A DNA stretch of 64,000 nucleotides from JAVJRN01 sp040218415 (GCA_040218415.1 JAVJRN010000066.1:209673-273672), one strand, 5' to 3'; shown: positions 26,936-36,970, counted from the stretch's first letter. Made by a program: numbers and translations. Notes: generated by a model from the sequence alone, not told the origin.

Positions 26936-29900
26936 ATGAATGGAAATAAATTAATAGAATTATCAAGAAACATGGTTTGCACCTTTGACATTAAAGGTCA
27001 TTTCACCTTTGTTAACCCTGCTTTTTGTAAAATCATGGGGTATACCCAAGATGAAATTGTAATAAAGAAATTCATTGAATTGGTTCACTCAGAAGATGTC
27101 GAAAAATCACTCGAAGCATTTAATGGATTACAAAAGGGACAAGCAGTTATAGATTTTAAGCATCGCTTTCTACATAAAGATGGCTCCATATTACATATTT
27201 CCTGGAATGGGTACTTCATTCCTGACGAAAATTCCATCTATGCCATTGGAAACAACATCTCCGAACGAGTAGAAGCTCAGGCGAAATTGCAGCGAAGTAG
27301 TCAATTACTAGAGGCTTCTCAATCCTTGGCTGGTGTTGGTGGTTGGGAGGTGGACATTGCCAGTGGCGAACTGTTTTGGACGGCTGAAACTTATCGAATA
27401 CATGACACTACTCCTGAGGAGTTCGACCCTACGGTTGATGCAGGTGTGGACTGTTATTTGCCTGAATCTCGCGAAATAATATTGGATGCGCTCAAGCTCG
27501 CTATGGAACAAGGCAAAGGCTATGACCTAGAATTACAGTTAAAAACCACCAAAGACCGCTTCATTCATGTCCGCACCACTTGTGAAGTGACCATTCACAA
27601 TGGTAAACCTATGAAGTTGACTGGAGCCTTTCAGGACATTACAAAACAAAAAGTAGGCGAAATATTTCTAAAAGCAAGTGAAGAGAAACTCTCCAATGCT
27701 TTCGAAAATGTGCCTACCCCCAATTCTATCATAAACCTCAAAACAGGCGAACGCATAGCTGTCAATTTTGCATTCTGTCAAACGTTTGGTTATTCCCGCT
27801 CAGAGTTGATCAATAAGAGCATCTTCGATATTAATTTGGGTGAAAAGCCCGAAGTATATGACTTAATCGTTTCCTCTCTTCGAGCGAAAGGCAAGCTCTA
27901 TCGCTTCGCATTTAAAGCACAAACAAAGACAGGTGAACAAAGACAGGTGCTTTTGAATGCGTCCAAATTGTACCCAGATAACAACGATATTTTTATTACT
28001 TCATTTTTAGACATTACCGAACTAAAAGAAAAAGAAAAAGAACTTATTCAAAGTGAAGCTTATCTAAAAAAAGTACAGGGATTATCCAAAGTAGGTAGTT
28101 GGTATATGGATTTAAAATCAAAAGGAGTTAACTGGACTAAGGAACTCTATGAAATGTTCGGCCTTGATCTTTCCCTGCCTGCTCCCTCTCTTCCGGAGCA
28201 AGAAAAAATGTATACAAAGGATAGCTGGGAGCTGTTATTAACATCACTGGACAAAACGGTGAAAGAAGGTGTTCCTTATGAACTGGAATTAGAAATCATC
28301 AAAAAAGACCAACCCAATGGTTGGATCTGGACTCGCGGGGAAGTGCTGATAGACGAGCAGGGTGAAATATATGGGTTATATGGAGCGGCCCAAAACATCA
28401 CGTTTCAAAAAACAAGTTTACTTTTAGCTCAGGAAGAAAAAAATAAAGCCCAAGAAAGTGAAAATTATTTGAACAGTATTATCAATGCTGCCGGTGATCC
28501 CTTATTTGTAACAGATGACCGAAGTAGGTTATTGCTGGTAAATGATGCTTTTTGCAAAATATTTAACACCAAAGAACAAGAAGTATTAGGAAAAACACTC
28601 ACTGAATTTGAGACAAACAAGGAACGCGAAGAATCGCTGGAAATGGATCGACAAGTTTTAGCAACGGGTAAGGAAAGCATCATAGAAGAGACCCTTTCAG
28701 TAAAAGGTAAAGTAACTAAAATCATTTCTACCCGAAAGACTCGCTACATAGATGCTTCAGGACAACAGTATTTGGTGGGTACCATTCACGATCTAACAGA
28801 ACGTAAGAAGCTGGAAAATGAGCTGAGCAAATCATTGGAAAAGTCATCACTTGCTGTAAAAGCGGCAAAGCTAGGCGTGTGGACTCTTGAACTTTCCCCA
28901 GAATATTTTGATTGGAATGATGAATTACTCAATATTTATGACCTCACCCAAGCTGAGTTTCAAGCAGACAATAACGCATGGAAAAACAGAATTCATCCAG
29001 ATGATCTGACACATGCAAGCGAACATTTAAACAGGCTTCTGGGGGGAGAGCCTGTATCTGGAGTGGAATTCAGAATCATTCGTAAAGATGGCAAGATTCG
29101 GCATTTAGAGGTATCAGGAACGCCCGTGTACAACAATGCCAATGAACTTGTTCAAATCATAGGAATCAATCGAGATGTGAGTCATATCATAGATGCCAAA
29201 GAAGAACTCAAAACAAGTGAAGAAAAATTCTCCAGAGCATTCGAAAATGCCCCCAACCCTACTTCCATTTTAAATTTCAAAACAGGAGAACGCCTAGCGG
29301 TGAATAATGCTTTCTGCGAAACTTTCGGGTATTCAAAAGCCGAACTTTTGAAGGAGAATTTTCTATCAAATAATATATCTGAAACCCCCAGTGGATTTAA
29401 AGATTTCTTAAACACAATATTTGCAGAAGGAAAAGCTGATCATTTTCCATTGACCATGCGCGCCAAGTCAGGAGACATACGAACGGTCTTGATCAATAGC
29501 ACGAAATTGAATCCGAGCGAAGATGATGTTTATATCACCACATTCATCGATGTGACCGAGCAGAAAAAGTTCGAGCTGGAAATCATCAAGCTATCTACGG
29601 CCATTGAGCAAAGTCCAGAAAGTATCGTCATCACTGATATTGATGGATTTATAGAGTATGCCAATCCAAGTTTCAGTGTAGTGAGTGGATACTCTTTGTC
29701 CGAAGCTATTGGGAAAAAGCCCGGAATTTTACAATCAGGACAGCATCATAAAAAATTCTATGAAAACTTATGGAATACCATTTCGTCGGGGAATATCTGG
29801 CACGGTGAATTTTATAATAAAAAGAAAAATGGCGAATTGTATTGGGAAAGTGCCAGCATCTCTCCTCTTAAAAATAAAGAAGGCGTCATCACGAATTATG

Positions 29901-31171
29901 TAGCCATCAAAGAAGATATAACTGAGAAGAAAAGGATACTCTCCGAACTGAAAAAAGCAAAAGAAAGAGCAGAAGATAGCGAGATATACCTCAATAGCAT
30001 CATTAGAAATATTGGTGATCCACTTTTTGTAAAAGACGATCAAAGCAGAATCCAATTGGTCAATAATGCTTTTTGCGAATTATTTGAATTAAAAAAAGAG
30101 GACATCTTAGGCCAAACACTCGCTGAAAATATCTCTCCCGAAGAGATGGAACAATTCCTAAGTATAGATAAAGCAGTACTGGAAACAGGAAAAGAAAGTA
30201 TCGTGGAAGAATCACTCACCGTAAATGACCATGAGACCCGCACTATCTTTACAAGAAAAAACCGGTATATAGATAGCTCTGGCAGAAAGTTACTGATAGG
30301 CACCATTCGTGATCTTACAGAACTAAAAAAATACAGGGACCAGCTCGAAGAACTAGTATCAGAAAGAACCTCTGAGCTGGAATTTCGCACAGAAGAGCTG
30401 CGATCAGCCAATACGGAACTTAAGCAAGCAGAATCTAAAATCCGTAAGGCTTATGTGAAAGAAAAGGAACTTGGTGAGCTTAAATCACGCTTCGTTTCCA
30501 CAGCCTCTCACCAGTTTCGAACACCTTTGACCGTAATACAATCCAATGTAGAGCTCATGGAAATGTATCTAGATAAGCTGCCCCCTGAAATTAAACAACG
30601 ATTCTTAAAATCCTTTGAACGGATCACCAAAGAATCCTCTCGTATGACAGCTCTTATGAATGATGTGCTCATTTTAGGAAAACTCAATTCAGGCGCTTTA
30701 ACCACAAGTCCTAAGTGGATAGATGTGGCGAAGGTTGTGCAAGATATGACCACCAGACTCAATGAAATAGAGCGCATCCCGGCCAAAATCAATTTGGAAA
30801 TTATCAATAAACCCCACGAAGTTTACTTAGACGAAAGCCAGTTTAATCATATCCTGAACAATGTGCTTGGCAATGCTCAAAAGTATTCTTTGGATCGAGG
30901 CAATGTGGAATTTCAGGTTTTTTTCGATCAGGATCAAGTAAGTCTTATGGTCAAAGATCAGGGAATCGGCATGTCGGAGGAAGATGTGAGAAACATATTT
31001 CAACCTTTCACGAGAGGTCATAATACAGAAGGAATACAAGGAACAGGCCTTGGCATGTCCATTGTTCATGAATATATTGATTTGAATAAAGGAAAAATTA
31101 AAGTCGAGAGTCAATTGAATGTAGGTACAACCGTGGAAATAATCTTTAACATAGAGGCGAGCGAGTCATGA
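26936..31171 (+). CDS. Multi-PAS sensor histidine kinase
   Basis: 1411 aa from the ATG at 26936 (a GTG lies one codon before). No signal peptide or membrane segment is seen, so it is cytosolic. About nine PAS/PAC modules follow one another to residue 1130 (FVNPAFCKIMGYTQDEI, NYLNSIINAAGDPLFV, DGFIEYANPSFSVVSGYS). Two pairs are close copies (NAFENVPTPNSIINLKTGE and RAFENAPNPTSILNFKTGE; NAAGDPLFVTDD and RNIGDPLFVKDD), so part arose by internal duplication. A coiled coil leads to HisKA with SHQFRTPL (His near 1192) and an ATPase domain (NHILNNVLGNAQKYS, DQGIGMS, GTGLGMSI). The next gene overlaps by four bases and encodes a receiver-kinase hybrid, its likely phosphotransfer partner. Signals (redox, light, ligands) cannot be told. 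Confidence 0.93.
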   Translation: MNGNKLIELSRNMVCTFDIKGHFTFVNPAFCKIMGYTQDEIVIKKFIELVHSEDVEKSLEAFNGLQKGQAVIDFKHRFLHKDGSILHISWNGYFIPDENSIYAIGNNISERVEAQAKLQRSSQLLEASQSLAGVGGWEVDIASGELFWTAETYRIHDTTPEEFDPTVDAGVDCYLPESREIILDALKLAMEQGKGYDLELQLKTTKDRFIHVRTTCEVTIHNGKPMKLTGAFQDITKQKVGEIFLKASEEKLSNAFENVPTPNSIINLKTGERIAVNFAFCQTFGYSRSELINKSIFDINLGEKPEVYDLIVSSLRAKGKLYRFAFKAQTKTGEQRQVLLNASKLYPDNNDIFITSFLDITELKEKEKELIQSEAYLKKVQGLSKVGSWYMDLKSKGVNWTKELYEMFGLDLSLPAPSLPEQEKMYTKDSWELLLTSLDKTVKEGVPYELELEIIKKDQPNGWIWTRGEVLIDEQGEIYGLYGAAQNITFQKTSLLLAQEEKNKAQESENYLNSIINAAGDPLFVTDDRSRLLLVNDAFCKIFNTKEQEVLGKTLTEFETNKEREESLEMDRQVLATGKESIIEETLSVKGKVTKIISTRKTRYIDASGQQYLVGTIHDLTERKKLENELSKSLEKSSLAVKAAKLGVWTLELSPEYFDWNDELLNIYDLTQAEFQADNNAWKNRIHPDDLTHASEHLNRLLGGEPVSGVEFRIIRKDGKIRHLEVSGTPVYNNANELVQIIGINRDVSHIIDAKEELKTSEEKFSRAFENAPNPTSILNFKTGERLAVNNAFCETFGYSKAELLKENFLSNNISETPSGFKDFLNTIFAEGKADHFPLTMRAKSGDIRTVLINSTKLNPSEDDVYITTFIDVTEQKKFELEIIKLSTAIEQSPESIVITDIDGFIEYANPSFSVVSGYSLSEAIGKKPGILQSGQHHKKFYENLWNTISSGNIWHGEFYNKKKNGELYWESASISPLKNKEGVITNYVAIKEDITEKKRILSELKKAKERAEDSEIYLNSIIRNIGDPLFVKDDQSRIQLVNNAFCELFELKKEDILGQTLAENISPEEMEQFLSIDKAVLETGKESIVEESLTVNDHETRTIFTRKNRYIDSSGRKLLIGTIRDLTELKKYRDQLEELVSERTSELEFRTEELRSANTELKQAESKIRKAYVKEKELGELKSRFVSTASHQFRTPLTVIQSNVELMEMYLDKLPPEIKQRFLKSFERITKESSRMTALMNDVLILGKLNSGALTTSPKWIDVAKVVQDMTTRLNEIERIPAKINLEIINKPHEVYLDESQFNHILNNVLGNAQKYSLDRGNVEFQVFFDQDQVSLMVKDQGIGMSEEDVRNIFQPFTRGHNTEGIQGTGLGMSIVHEYIDLNKGKIKVESQLNVGTTVEIIFNIEASES

Positions 31172-32163
31172 AAAAAATACTTGTAGTAGAAGATGAAGCC
31201 AATATCAGAGAAACCTTAGCTGATATTTTGGAGGTTCAAGGTTACCATGTGGTGCAGGCACCCAATGGCCTCATCGGATCCATAAAAGCCGTTAAAGAAG
31301 CGCCTGACTTGATCATTTGCGATATCAACATGCCCGAAATGGATGGGTTTGAGATGTTGGAATCACTGATGATTTGCATGGAGGAAGATTTAATACCTCC
31401 ATTTATTTTTCTCACTGCCAGGGTAAACCAAGAAGACATCAGAAGGGGAATGAATCTTGGAGCCGATGATTATATCACTAAGCCTTTCAGCAATAAAGAT
31501 TTAATAGAAGCTGTTCGTGTCAAATTGGAAAAAAGAGCAGATTTTCAACAAAAAATATTATCAAAAGAGAGGTCAAAAATATCCGGTGAATTACACGACA
31601 ACATTCAACAATTACTCGTTGCATCTTTGATGGGTTTTGAGTCACTGAATAGCAATATTTCAGCCCTTCCTCAAAAAGACCTATCGCTTTTCAAATCGTC
31701 CATAGGGTTATTGAGACAAGCGGCTCAAGATCTGAGAAGTTTTTCACACGCCATAGATCAAAGTGAACAGTCTGTGGATTTTGAGAAAAAGTTAAAATTA
31801 TTCTCAGAAACTATTCAGGAAGTGAGTGGCTTAAAGATGCTTACGACATGCACCATTGGGACGCCAATTAAGCCAGCAATACAGACACAATTGCTGAGAA
31901 TAATACAAGAGGCCACTAACAATGTTCTGAAACACGCAAAGGCAACACAAACCACCATCGAGCTTTTGAGTAATGAAAGTGAAATCAGACTGCTGATTAC
32001 CGACGATGGATTAGGTTTTGACACCCGTGCCATAACGGATGGTACTGGTTTGACCCATTTGAAAAAAAGAACTGTAGAGATGGATGGTGACCTAAAAATC
32101 CATTCTGCCCTCGGAAAAGGTACCACCATAGAATTGCTGCTAAAATTGAACAGGGAAAAGTAA
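31168..32163 (+). CDS. Receiver domain fused to a HisKA_3 histidine kinase
   Basis: 331 aa. The receiver (1-120) has ED at 8-9, phospho-acceptor Asp52 in CDINMPEMDG and a Lys in ITKPFSNKD. Then comes a HisKA_3 helix with ISGELHDNIQQLL (His near 143) and an ATPase domain (IIQEATNNVLKHA, DDGLGFD, GTGLTHLKKR). The order receiver-kinase, without a sensor of its own, means it probably takes phosphate from the PAS kinase and alters its own kinase activity, then passes the signal to a LuxR-type regulator elsewhere. It overlaps the PAS kinase gene (ATGA). Confidence 0.92.
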   Translation: MKKILVVEDEANIRETLADILEVQGYHVVQAPNGLIGSIKAVKEAPDLIICDINMPEMDGFEMLESLMICMEEDLIPPFIFLTARVNQEDIRRGMNLGADDYITKPFSNKDLIEAVRVKLEKRADFQQKILSKERSKISGELHDNIQQLLVASLMGFESLNSNISALPQKDLSLFKSSIGLLRQAAQDLRSFSHAIDQSEQSVDFEKKLKLFSETIQEVSGLKMLTTCTIGTPIKPAIQTQLLRIIQEATNNVLKHAKATQTTIELLSNESEIRLLITDDGLGFDTRAITDGTGLTHLKKRTVEMDGDLKIHSALGKGTTIELLLKLNREK

Positions 32164-32239
32164 AACTCTGCAAACTTGTAAGGAAAGGTCTTGACGAGAA
32201 ATAATCAAAAGATCAACGGTAGCTCAGTCCTCCTGCTGG

Positions 32240-32258
32240 CACGAGCTTTTAGCTCGTG
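32240..32258. repeat. REP-like hairpin next to the RAYT relic
   Basis: CACGAGCT-TTT-AGCTCGTG, a perfect 8-base stem in a GC-richer frame (CTGG before, GCAG after). It lies about 20 bases before a transposase relic of the REP-associated type. Similar hairpins occur at 25283, 34180, 34336 and 47451. Confidence 0.65.
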
Positions 32259-32281
32259 GCAGTGAAGACAAATATCTTTGC

Positions 32282-32350
32282 ATGGTGAGCAGGAATTATA
32301 AACTCCACAACAGTGAAGTAGGCTAGTTTGTCAGTTTTGCCTCTATCCTA
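32282..32350 (+). pseudogene. Start of a REP-associated (Y1/RAYT-type) transposase, broken
   Basis: ATG then VSRNYKLHNSEVG, a stop, and FVSFASILLD in the same frame. Bacteroidota RAYT proteins begin with SRNYKFHN, a short linker and YFVSFA. The remaining domain with the HxH and catalytic Tyr motifs is missing. Only the first ~23 codons can be recognised. Confidence 0.55.
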
Positions 32351-32429
32351 TTGGATTGATCCGCAGTGGAGCTGGTATTAGTCCTGCAATCACAGAAAGT
32401 CTTTCCATTATTCTTAGCGGATATAATCG

Positions 32430-32496
32430 CCAGAGAGGGCTTTATAAACATATAGCTATGGATGGTTTGTCCCGCATCCAAAATCCATTAGATTTA
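32430..32496 (+). repeat. 67-base direct repeat, left copy
   Basis: It begins CCAGAGAGGGC and ends GATTTAA. It matches 33046-33112 with a single difference. The two copies flank the 32566 gene. The gap also has the REP hairpin and RAYT relic; nothing else is seen in 32164-32565. Confidence 0.9.
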
Positions 32497-32565
32497 ACTT
32501 TATAATGAGTAGGATAACAACTACTGCTGCCCGCTACACAAGGCAACTCTAAAATTTAATAAAAT

Positions 32566-33000
32566 ATGAATAATAGGACTTTTAAAATTGGTGAAGGAGA
32601 AATACAATTTGCAGATAACAAGGTCATTATATCCGATAATATCAATAAAACCTATTTCAATCAAATTATGAGATCTCTATTATGGATGATTTTCGGTTTT
32701 ATGTATATTCTCCGTTACTCCAAAACAGATGATCAATTGCTACTTTGGTCTGGAGTCTTAATTGGAGTTGCTAACCTTGTGCAAATTGTTGTATATCTCT
32801 TCAGATCCAAGAAGAAGGAAATTTCGAACAATGAAATAGCTACTTTAAAGGTTAAAAAATGGTTAGGAAAAAGCTTTCTGGACATTAAACTGAAAAACGG
32901 AATTACAAGAAGAGTATTCAAACTTGATGACATTGCAGATGAACTCAAGCTATATCTCCAAACTGAGCACAATAAAGACGCAGTACAAAAAATTGTATAA
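32566..33000 (+). CDS. Small inner-membrane protein, possibly PH-like
   Basis: 144 aa. A polar N-terminal part (1-34), two membrane segments (about 35-52 and 60-78: LLWMIFGFMYILRY, LLWSGVLIGVANLVQIVVYLF) and a C-terminal cytosolic part with strands and a final helix. The layout resembles bacterial PH-like (bPH) membrane proteins. No family is certain. It lies alone between two direct repeats, which suggests it came or was copied as a unit. Confidence 0.6.
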   Translation: MNNRTFKIGEGEIQFADNKVIISDNINKTYFNQIMRSLLWMIFGFMYILRYSKTDDQLLLWSGVLIGVANLVQIVVYLFRSKKKEISNNEIATLKVKKWLGKSFLDIKLKNGITRRVFKLDDIADELKLYLQTEHNKDAVQKIV

Positions 33001-33045
33001 CAGCATGAGCTTGATTGCTCATACTGACCTTAGCTTCCTTTACGA

Positions 33046-33112
33046 CCAGAGAGGGCTTTATAAACATATAGCTATGGATGGTTTGTCCCGCATCCAAAAT
33101 CTATTAGATTTA
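33046..33112 (+). repeat. 67-base direct repeat, right copy
   Basis: It differs from 32430-32496 by one base (CCATTA/CTATTA). It lies 45 bases after the stop of the 32566 gene. Confidence 0.9.
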
Positions 33113-33182
33113 AAGAAAATATAAGGCGGGTAAGGACGACTAGCGGTGGTTATTCGGTTTTTAGCTATTATTTTTATTCACC

Positions 33183-34118
33183 ATGGCCATACTGAACTCT
33201 ACCCAAAAAATCACAACAGCAATTCTTCTAGGAACCTTAATAATCCTATTTGCTTGTGAACGGAATAACAAACAAGTCCAAGTAACGAAATCAATGGCTT
33301 TTGAAAAAGGTGGCAATGTCTACATTTTATATCCAGACAGTACAACAAAACAGTTAACATTTACCAACCAAGATTATGCTCCTACTTATTTGGATCGTTA
33401 TAATTGGGTGCTTTTCTCAAGATATAGCGAATCGAACAAAAAAGTAGTTCTTGTTAGGGAATCAACTCTTGAAGAGGTGGTTATTCTCGATAGCGTTAGA
33501 TCTCTACGCGAAATGACAATCAGTGAGGATGAAAATTGGATGATGTTCATAAATGATAACACGTTAATTTCAGTTCATTTATCAGATCTGCAAGTTTCTG
33601 ATTTTGGTTCAGTTAGCTCATTTATCTTGACAAATGATGAACCCTACAAAAACCATTGTATTAAAATTGATATTAAAGAAAAACTAAATGAGAGAAATTT
33701 GGAACTAAGTCTGATTGATTCAATAGGAAGAATCAAAAAGGAATTTCAAAACGCGGACAACCTTAAATCATTTGTCAAGCAAAACGTCGCAGAATCATTG
33801 GGCGACCTGATGCGAAAACTGGAATTAGTAAATCAACGCCTAGTTATGATGGATTCGTTAGATCACAGGAAAGAGCGAATACAGAAGCTTGACTATGAAC
33901 TGGAGAACACTGGATATGAACTTAAAAAAGCATATACGAGATTAAGTTCCATTAATAAATTTAAACTTGGAAGAAGTATCACCGAAAAAGAAAAACAATT
34001 AAACGACCAACGTAAGTTGATCGACTTCATTGAAAATAAACTCCGCACCCTCAAGGATAAGCATAATCTTGAACTCAAGGACTATTTCAACTTGGAACGA
34101 AAACTCACGAACATATAA
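33183..34118 (+). CDS. Lipoprotein with propeller-like N-terminus and coiled-coil C-terminus
   Basis: 311 aa. Lipoprotein signal (hydrophobic ILLGTLIILFA, Cys in FACERNNK). Residues 35-160 carry TolB/WD40-like strands (NVYILYPDSTTKQLTFT, DYAPTYLDRYNWVLFSRYSE, DENWMMFINDN). From about 200 to 311 it is a long charged coiled coil (ESLGDLMRKLELVNQRL, KEKQLNDQRKLIDFIENKL). Too short for a full propeller. Function unknown; it has no clear operon partner. Confidence 0.6.
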   Translation: MAILNSTQKITTAILLGTLIILFACERNNKQVQVTKSMAFEKGGNVYILYPDSTTKQLTFTNQDYAPTYLDRYNWVLFSRYSESNKKVVLVRESTLEEVVILDSVRSLREMTISEDENWMMFINDNTLISVHLSDLQVSDFGSVSSFILTNDEPYKNHCIKIDIKEKLNERNLELSLIDSIGRIKKEFQNADNLKSFVKQNVAESLGDLMRKLELVNQRLVMMDSLDHRKERIQKLDYELENTGYELKKAYTRLSSINKFKLGRSITEKEKQLNDQRKLIDFIENKLRTLKDKHNLELKDYFNLERKLTNI

Positions 34119-34171
34119 AATAAACAATAGCCAACTATCGCAATCAATCATGATTATTGATTTTATGTAAG

Positions 34172-34360
34172 TCGTTGGTCATGAGCTAAAAGCTTGCGCC
34201 AGCTGGGTTTTCGCAGAGACAAGACCTCCAAGGTTTTGAAAACCTTGGAGGTCTAAGCTACCAGCATACCCGCCATCCTCATCATACCCATTTCGCTAGT
34301 TCGATCTTGTAGCTCGGACTTAAGTCGTGAATACGGATACTAGCTGAAAGCTTGAGCCGG
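34172..34360. repeat. REP-like elements flanking a long palindrome
   Basis: GCTAAAAGCTTGCGCCAGC near 34180 and GCTGAAAGCTTGAGCCGGC near 34336 are members of the same family as the hairpin at 32240. The second forms a CTAGC/GCTAG stem. They lie in the 260-base gap between the convergent 33183 gene and the TPR kinase. No gene is seen. Confidence 0.5.
34222..34254. repeat. 33-base perfect palindrome, family A copy 1
   Basis: Arms AGACCTCCAAGGTTTT and AAAACCTTGGAGGTCT around one G. It lies between convergent genes, 126 bases after the stop of one and before the stop of the other. Related palindromes lie at 36936 and 46416. Function unknown; terminator or REP-like roles are possible. Confidence 0.85.
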
Positions 34361-34379
34361 CTAGTAGAGATTGACCAAT

Positions 34380-36650
34380 TTATGAAAGTGGTAGTTTAAC
34401 AATGAAAGTTGAGCCCTCGCCTGGCTCGCTTATTACTTCTATGCCCCCATCATGCCTTAATAGAAAGTCATGAGAGAGATAAAGTCCTATTCCTGTACCC
34501 ATTTCATCATTGGTTCCTAGCTGAGAAGATAGTGTTTCATTAAAAAGCTTCGCTTTGGTGGCATCATTCATGCCAAGACCAAAATCTTGAATACTGATGT
34601 AAACATGGTCATTTTCTTTCCACCACTTCAGTATTATTAAACCCTTCGGATGACTGAATTTAATAGCGTTGGATATTAGGTTTCTGAATACCACTTTGAA
34701 CATAGCCGCATCCACAAAGAGGCTCATATCAACGGACTCACGTATTTCGATAGTAAGTTCTTTTCGGTTTAAAGTAGTCATAGTCATTGAAACTACTTCT
34801 TCAAGACAAGACCTAATATCAAGCTCAGTTTTGTTAATAGGAAGAATGCTAAAACTGGAGTTAGACCAATTCAGCACATTATCTAAAAAATCGAGAAGAT
34901 TCCTTATACTAAACTCAATATCCTTAGAATGACGCTCAATCTCATGCTCTGACAACTCCGAGAGCTTGATGAGTGTAAATATTCCAAGCATACTGCCAAG
35001 AGGTGATTTAAGATCATGAGCCAGAATAGAGAGTAATTTGGCTCGATGAGTGTTGAGTTGTTCTAGTTTCTCGTTTTGCTGCGTGATTTGTGAGTTTTGA
35101 ATATTTAACTTTTTATTTTTTTCCTTGTTTTTGGTGAAAAGGTAAAGTATCACCGCTCCCAAAAAAAGCACCATCAGCGCAATGCTTATCGCTGCATTTC
35201 TAATAAAGACTTCCTTTTCTAAAGCCGCTTCCTGTTTTATTCTTTCCAGCATGTATTCTTCTTCCAGCAGGGCTTTTTCTTTCTCAAACTTATATTGACT
35301 TTCAAGCCGGGCTATTTCAAGATCATTTTCTTCGTTGTACAAGCTGTCGCTGATCTGCTTGGCTTTCTCCAGATAACCCAATGCTTTTTCATAATTATTG
35401 CGCGCCTTGTATAGTGCAGATAGCATCTCCGCAGCATCAATTAAAGTGGTTTTAAAGCGATGCTCCTCCGCCAATTGATATGCCTGAATAAAAAGGTCTT
35501 TTGCCAATAGAATATCTCCAGACTCGAAACTCAACCTACCCAACTCCAAATTTGAAGCAGCGACTAGTTGTAAGCTCTCACAAATTTCACCCTCGGTCTT
35601 TACCAAGTTGAAATAATAACGAGCAGAATCTTTCATGCCTTTTTGTAAATAGATTTTCCCAATGCTCATTTGAGAATTCTGGATTTTACACTTTTGCCCA
35701 ACAGCAGTCAGCGTATTCATCGTCCTACGGAACTGGTTAAGTGCTAATTCATAATTACCTAAACTGAGATTAGTATCGCCCATGTTTTTGATCGTCAATG
35801 CCAAGCCTAAAACAATTCCTAATTTCTCCTTTAGATCAACACTCATTTGGTAATATTTCATCGCCAAATCATATTCAGCAAGATGCGCATAGATGGTGCC
35901 CAAAGTGTGGTAATTAATCGCCATTTTTTGTTCAACTCCATTGGCCTCATTGTATTTTAAAGCATTTTGGGTCGCTTCTAATGCTTTCGGATAATTACCC
36001 CAGATCAGGTAAATATTCGCCATGCTATTATATGCGATGGACTTTTGTTGCTCCATGTTTTGCAAATCATATAAATACATGGCACTGTCTAGGTAAGTCA
36101 CTGCCTTAGCTAATTGCGACATGTTTTTGAAAAGTCCGCTAATTCCGACGTAAGTGCCGGCTATTCCTAAAGAATCGTCACTATTTTTTTGTTGCTTCAG
36201 CGCCTTTTTATAGAATTGCTCGGCCTGATCATAAGCGCCTGTTTCGGAATAGGTGATTCCAATGGCATAAAATGTCGAAGCAATTTCTTTACTATTATTT
36301 AATTCAATAAATAATGGTAATGCTCTTTCATAGTAGCCACGAGCATCCTCATATTTACCCCTGATGGCATTACTTATTCCCTTGTATTTCAGTGCATACG
36401 CTTCCCCTTCCTGATTATTCGTCTTTTGACTAAGTGCTATAGCAATCGTTGTGAGAGAGTCTGTCAATAAAGGGCTTTTATAGAAACTTTTTCCTGCAAT
36501 TTTATTCATCACCTGAATACGGGTAGTATCTTCAAGTGGCGTGTTTAATAGTTGCATAAGACTATCTGTGGAAGACTGACCGAACACTGTGTTAATCCCC
36601 AGAGAAAATGCAAGCATTAATAATGCGCTGAAAAAATAGTTTTTTGACAT
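34380..36650 (-). CDS. TPR-containing sensor histidine kinase (HisKA type)
   Basis: 756 aa. Signal peptide (1-24), about ten tetratricopeptide repeats (50-440; GKYEDARGYYERALPLF, GAYDQAEQFYKKALKQQ, GNYPKALEATQNALKYN), a coiled coil, one membrane segment (about 485-505), another coiled coil and a HisKA domain with SILAHDLKSPL (His near 544). The ATPase domain has FRNLISNAIKFS, DFGLGMN and GTGIGLYL. Unlike the TPR kinase at 12529, it is of the classic HisKA type. No response regulator lies next to it, so it is an orphan. Signal unknown. Confidence 0.9.
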   Translation of the reverse strand: MSKNYFFSALLMLAFSLGINTVFGQSSTDSLMQLLNTPLEDTTRIQVMNKIAGKSFYKSPLLTDSLTTIAIALSQKTNNQEGEAYALKYKGISNAIRGKYEDARGYYERALPLFIELNNSKEIASTFYAIGITYSETGAYDQAEQFYKKALKQQKNSDDSLGIAGTYVGISGLFKNMSQLAKAVTYLDSAMYLYDLQNMEQQKSIAYNSMANIYLIWGNYPKALEATQNALKYNEANGVEQKMAINYHTLGTIYAHLAEYDLAMKYYQMSVDLKEKLGIVLGLALTIKNMGDTNLSLGNYELALNQFRRTMNTLTAVGQKCKIQNSQMSIGKIYLQKGMKDSARYYFNLVKTEGEICESLQLVAASNLELGRLSFESGDILLAKDLFIQAYQLAEEHRFKTTLIDAAEMLSALYKARNNYEKALGYLEKAKQISDSLYNEENDLEIARLESQYKFEKEKALLEEEYMLERIKQEAALEKEVFIRNAAISIALMVLFLGAVILYLFTKNKEKNKKLNIQNSQITQQNEKLEQLNTHRAKLLSILAHDLKSPLGSMLGIFTLIKLSELSEHEIERHSKDIEFSIRNLLDFLDNVLNWSNSSFSILPINKTELDIRSCLEEVVSMTMTTLNRKELTIEIRESVDMSLFVDAAMFKVVFRNLISNAIKFSHPKGLIILKWWKENDHVYISIQDFGLGMNDATKAKLFNETLSSQLGTNDEMGTGIGLYLSHDFLLRHDGGIEVISEPGEGSTFIVKLPLS

Positions 36651-36935
36651 GTGCGGTAAAACTAATGTCTTAAGTCAAAAAGGAATAAAAAATTCGATCA
36701 ATCGGCTGTGTTTGGGTAAAATAAACCAAGCAAATACCTTCCTCTCCCTTGTTTGCTTGACAGATATTTGAGGTTTTCGATAACCAACTCTTTGTAAAAA
36801 GACCGTGATCATACGTCAATATACTTTACTGCAGAATAGATCATAAAATAAGGCCTACTTTGATCTTTGATTTTATTCTTTTCCGCATGCTGTCATGGAA
36901 GTAACTTCCGTGCCATTGGCTGTTTTTGTGGAGAC

Positions 36936-36970
36936 TAGACCTTTGAGGTTTTGAAAACCTCGGAGGTCTA
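36936..36970. repeat. 35-base palindrome, family A copy 2
   Basis: Arms TAGACCTTTGAGGTTTT and AAAACCTCGGAGGTCTA around one G, with two G-T pairs. It lies in the 440-base gap between the TPR kinase start and the DUF6090-like gene. About 40 bases before it is a small hairpin GGAAGT-A-ACTTCC. No gene is seen in the gap. Confidence 0.75.
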
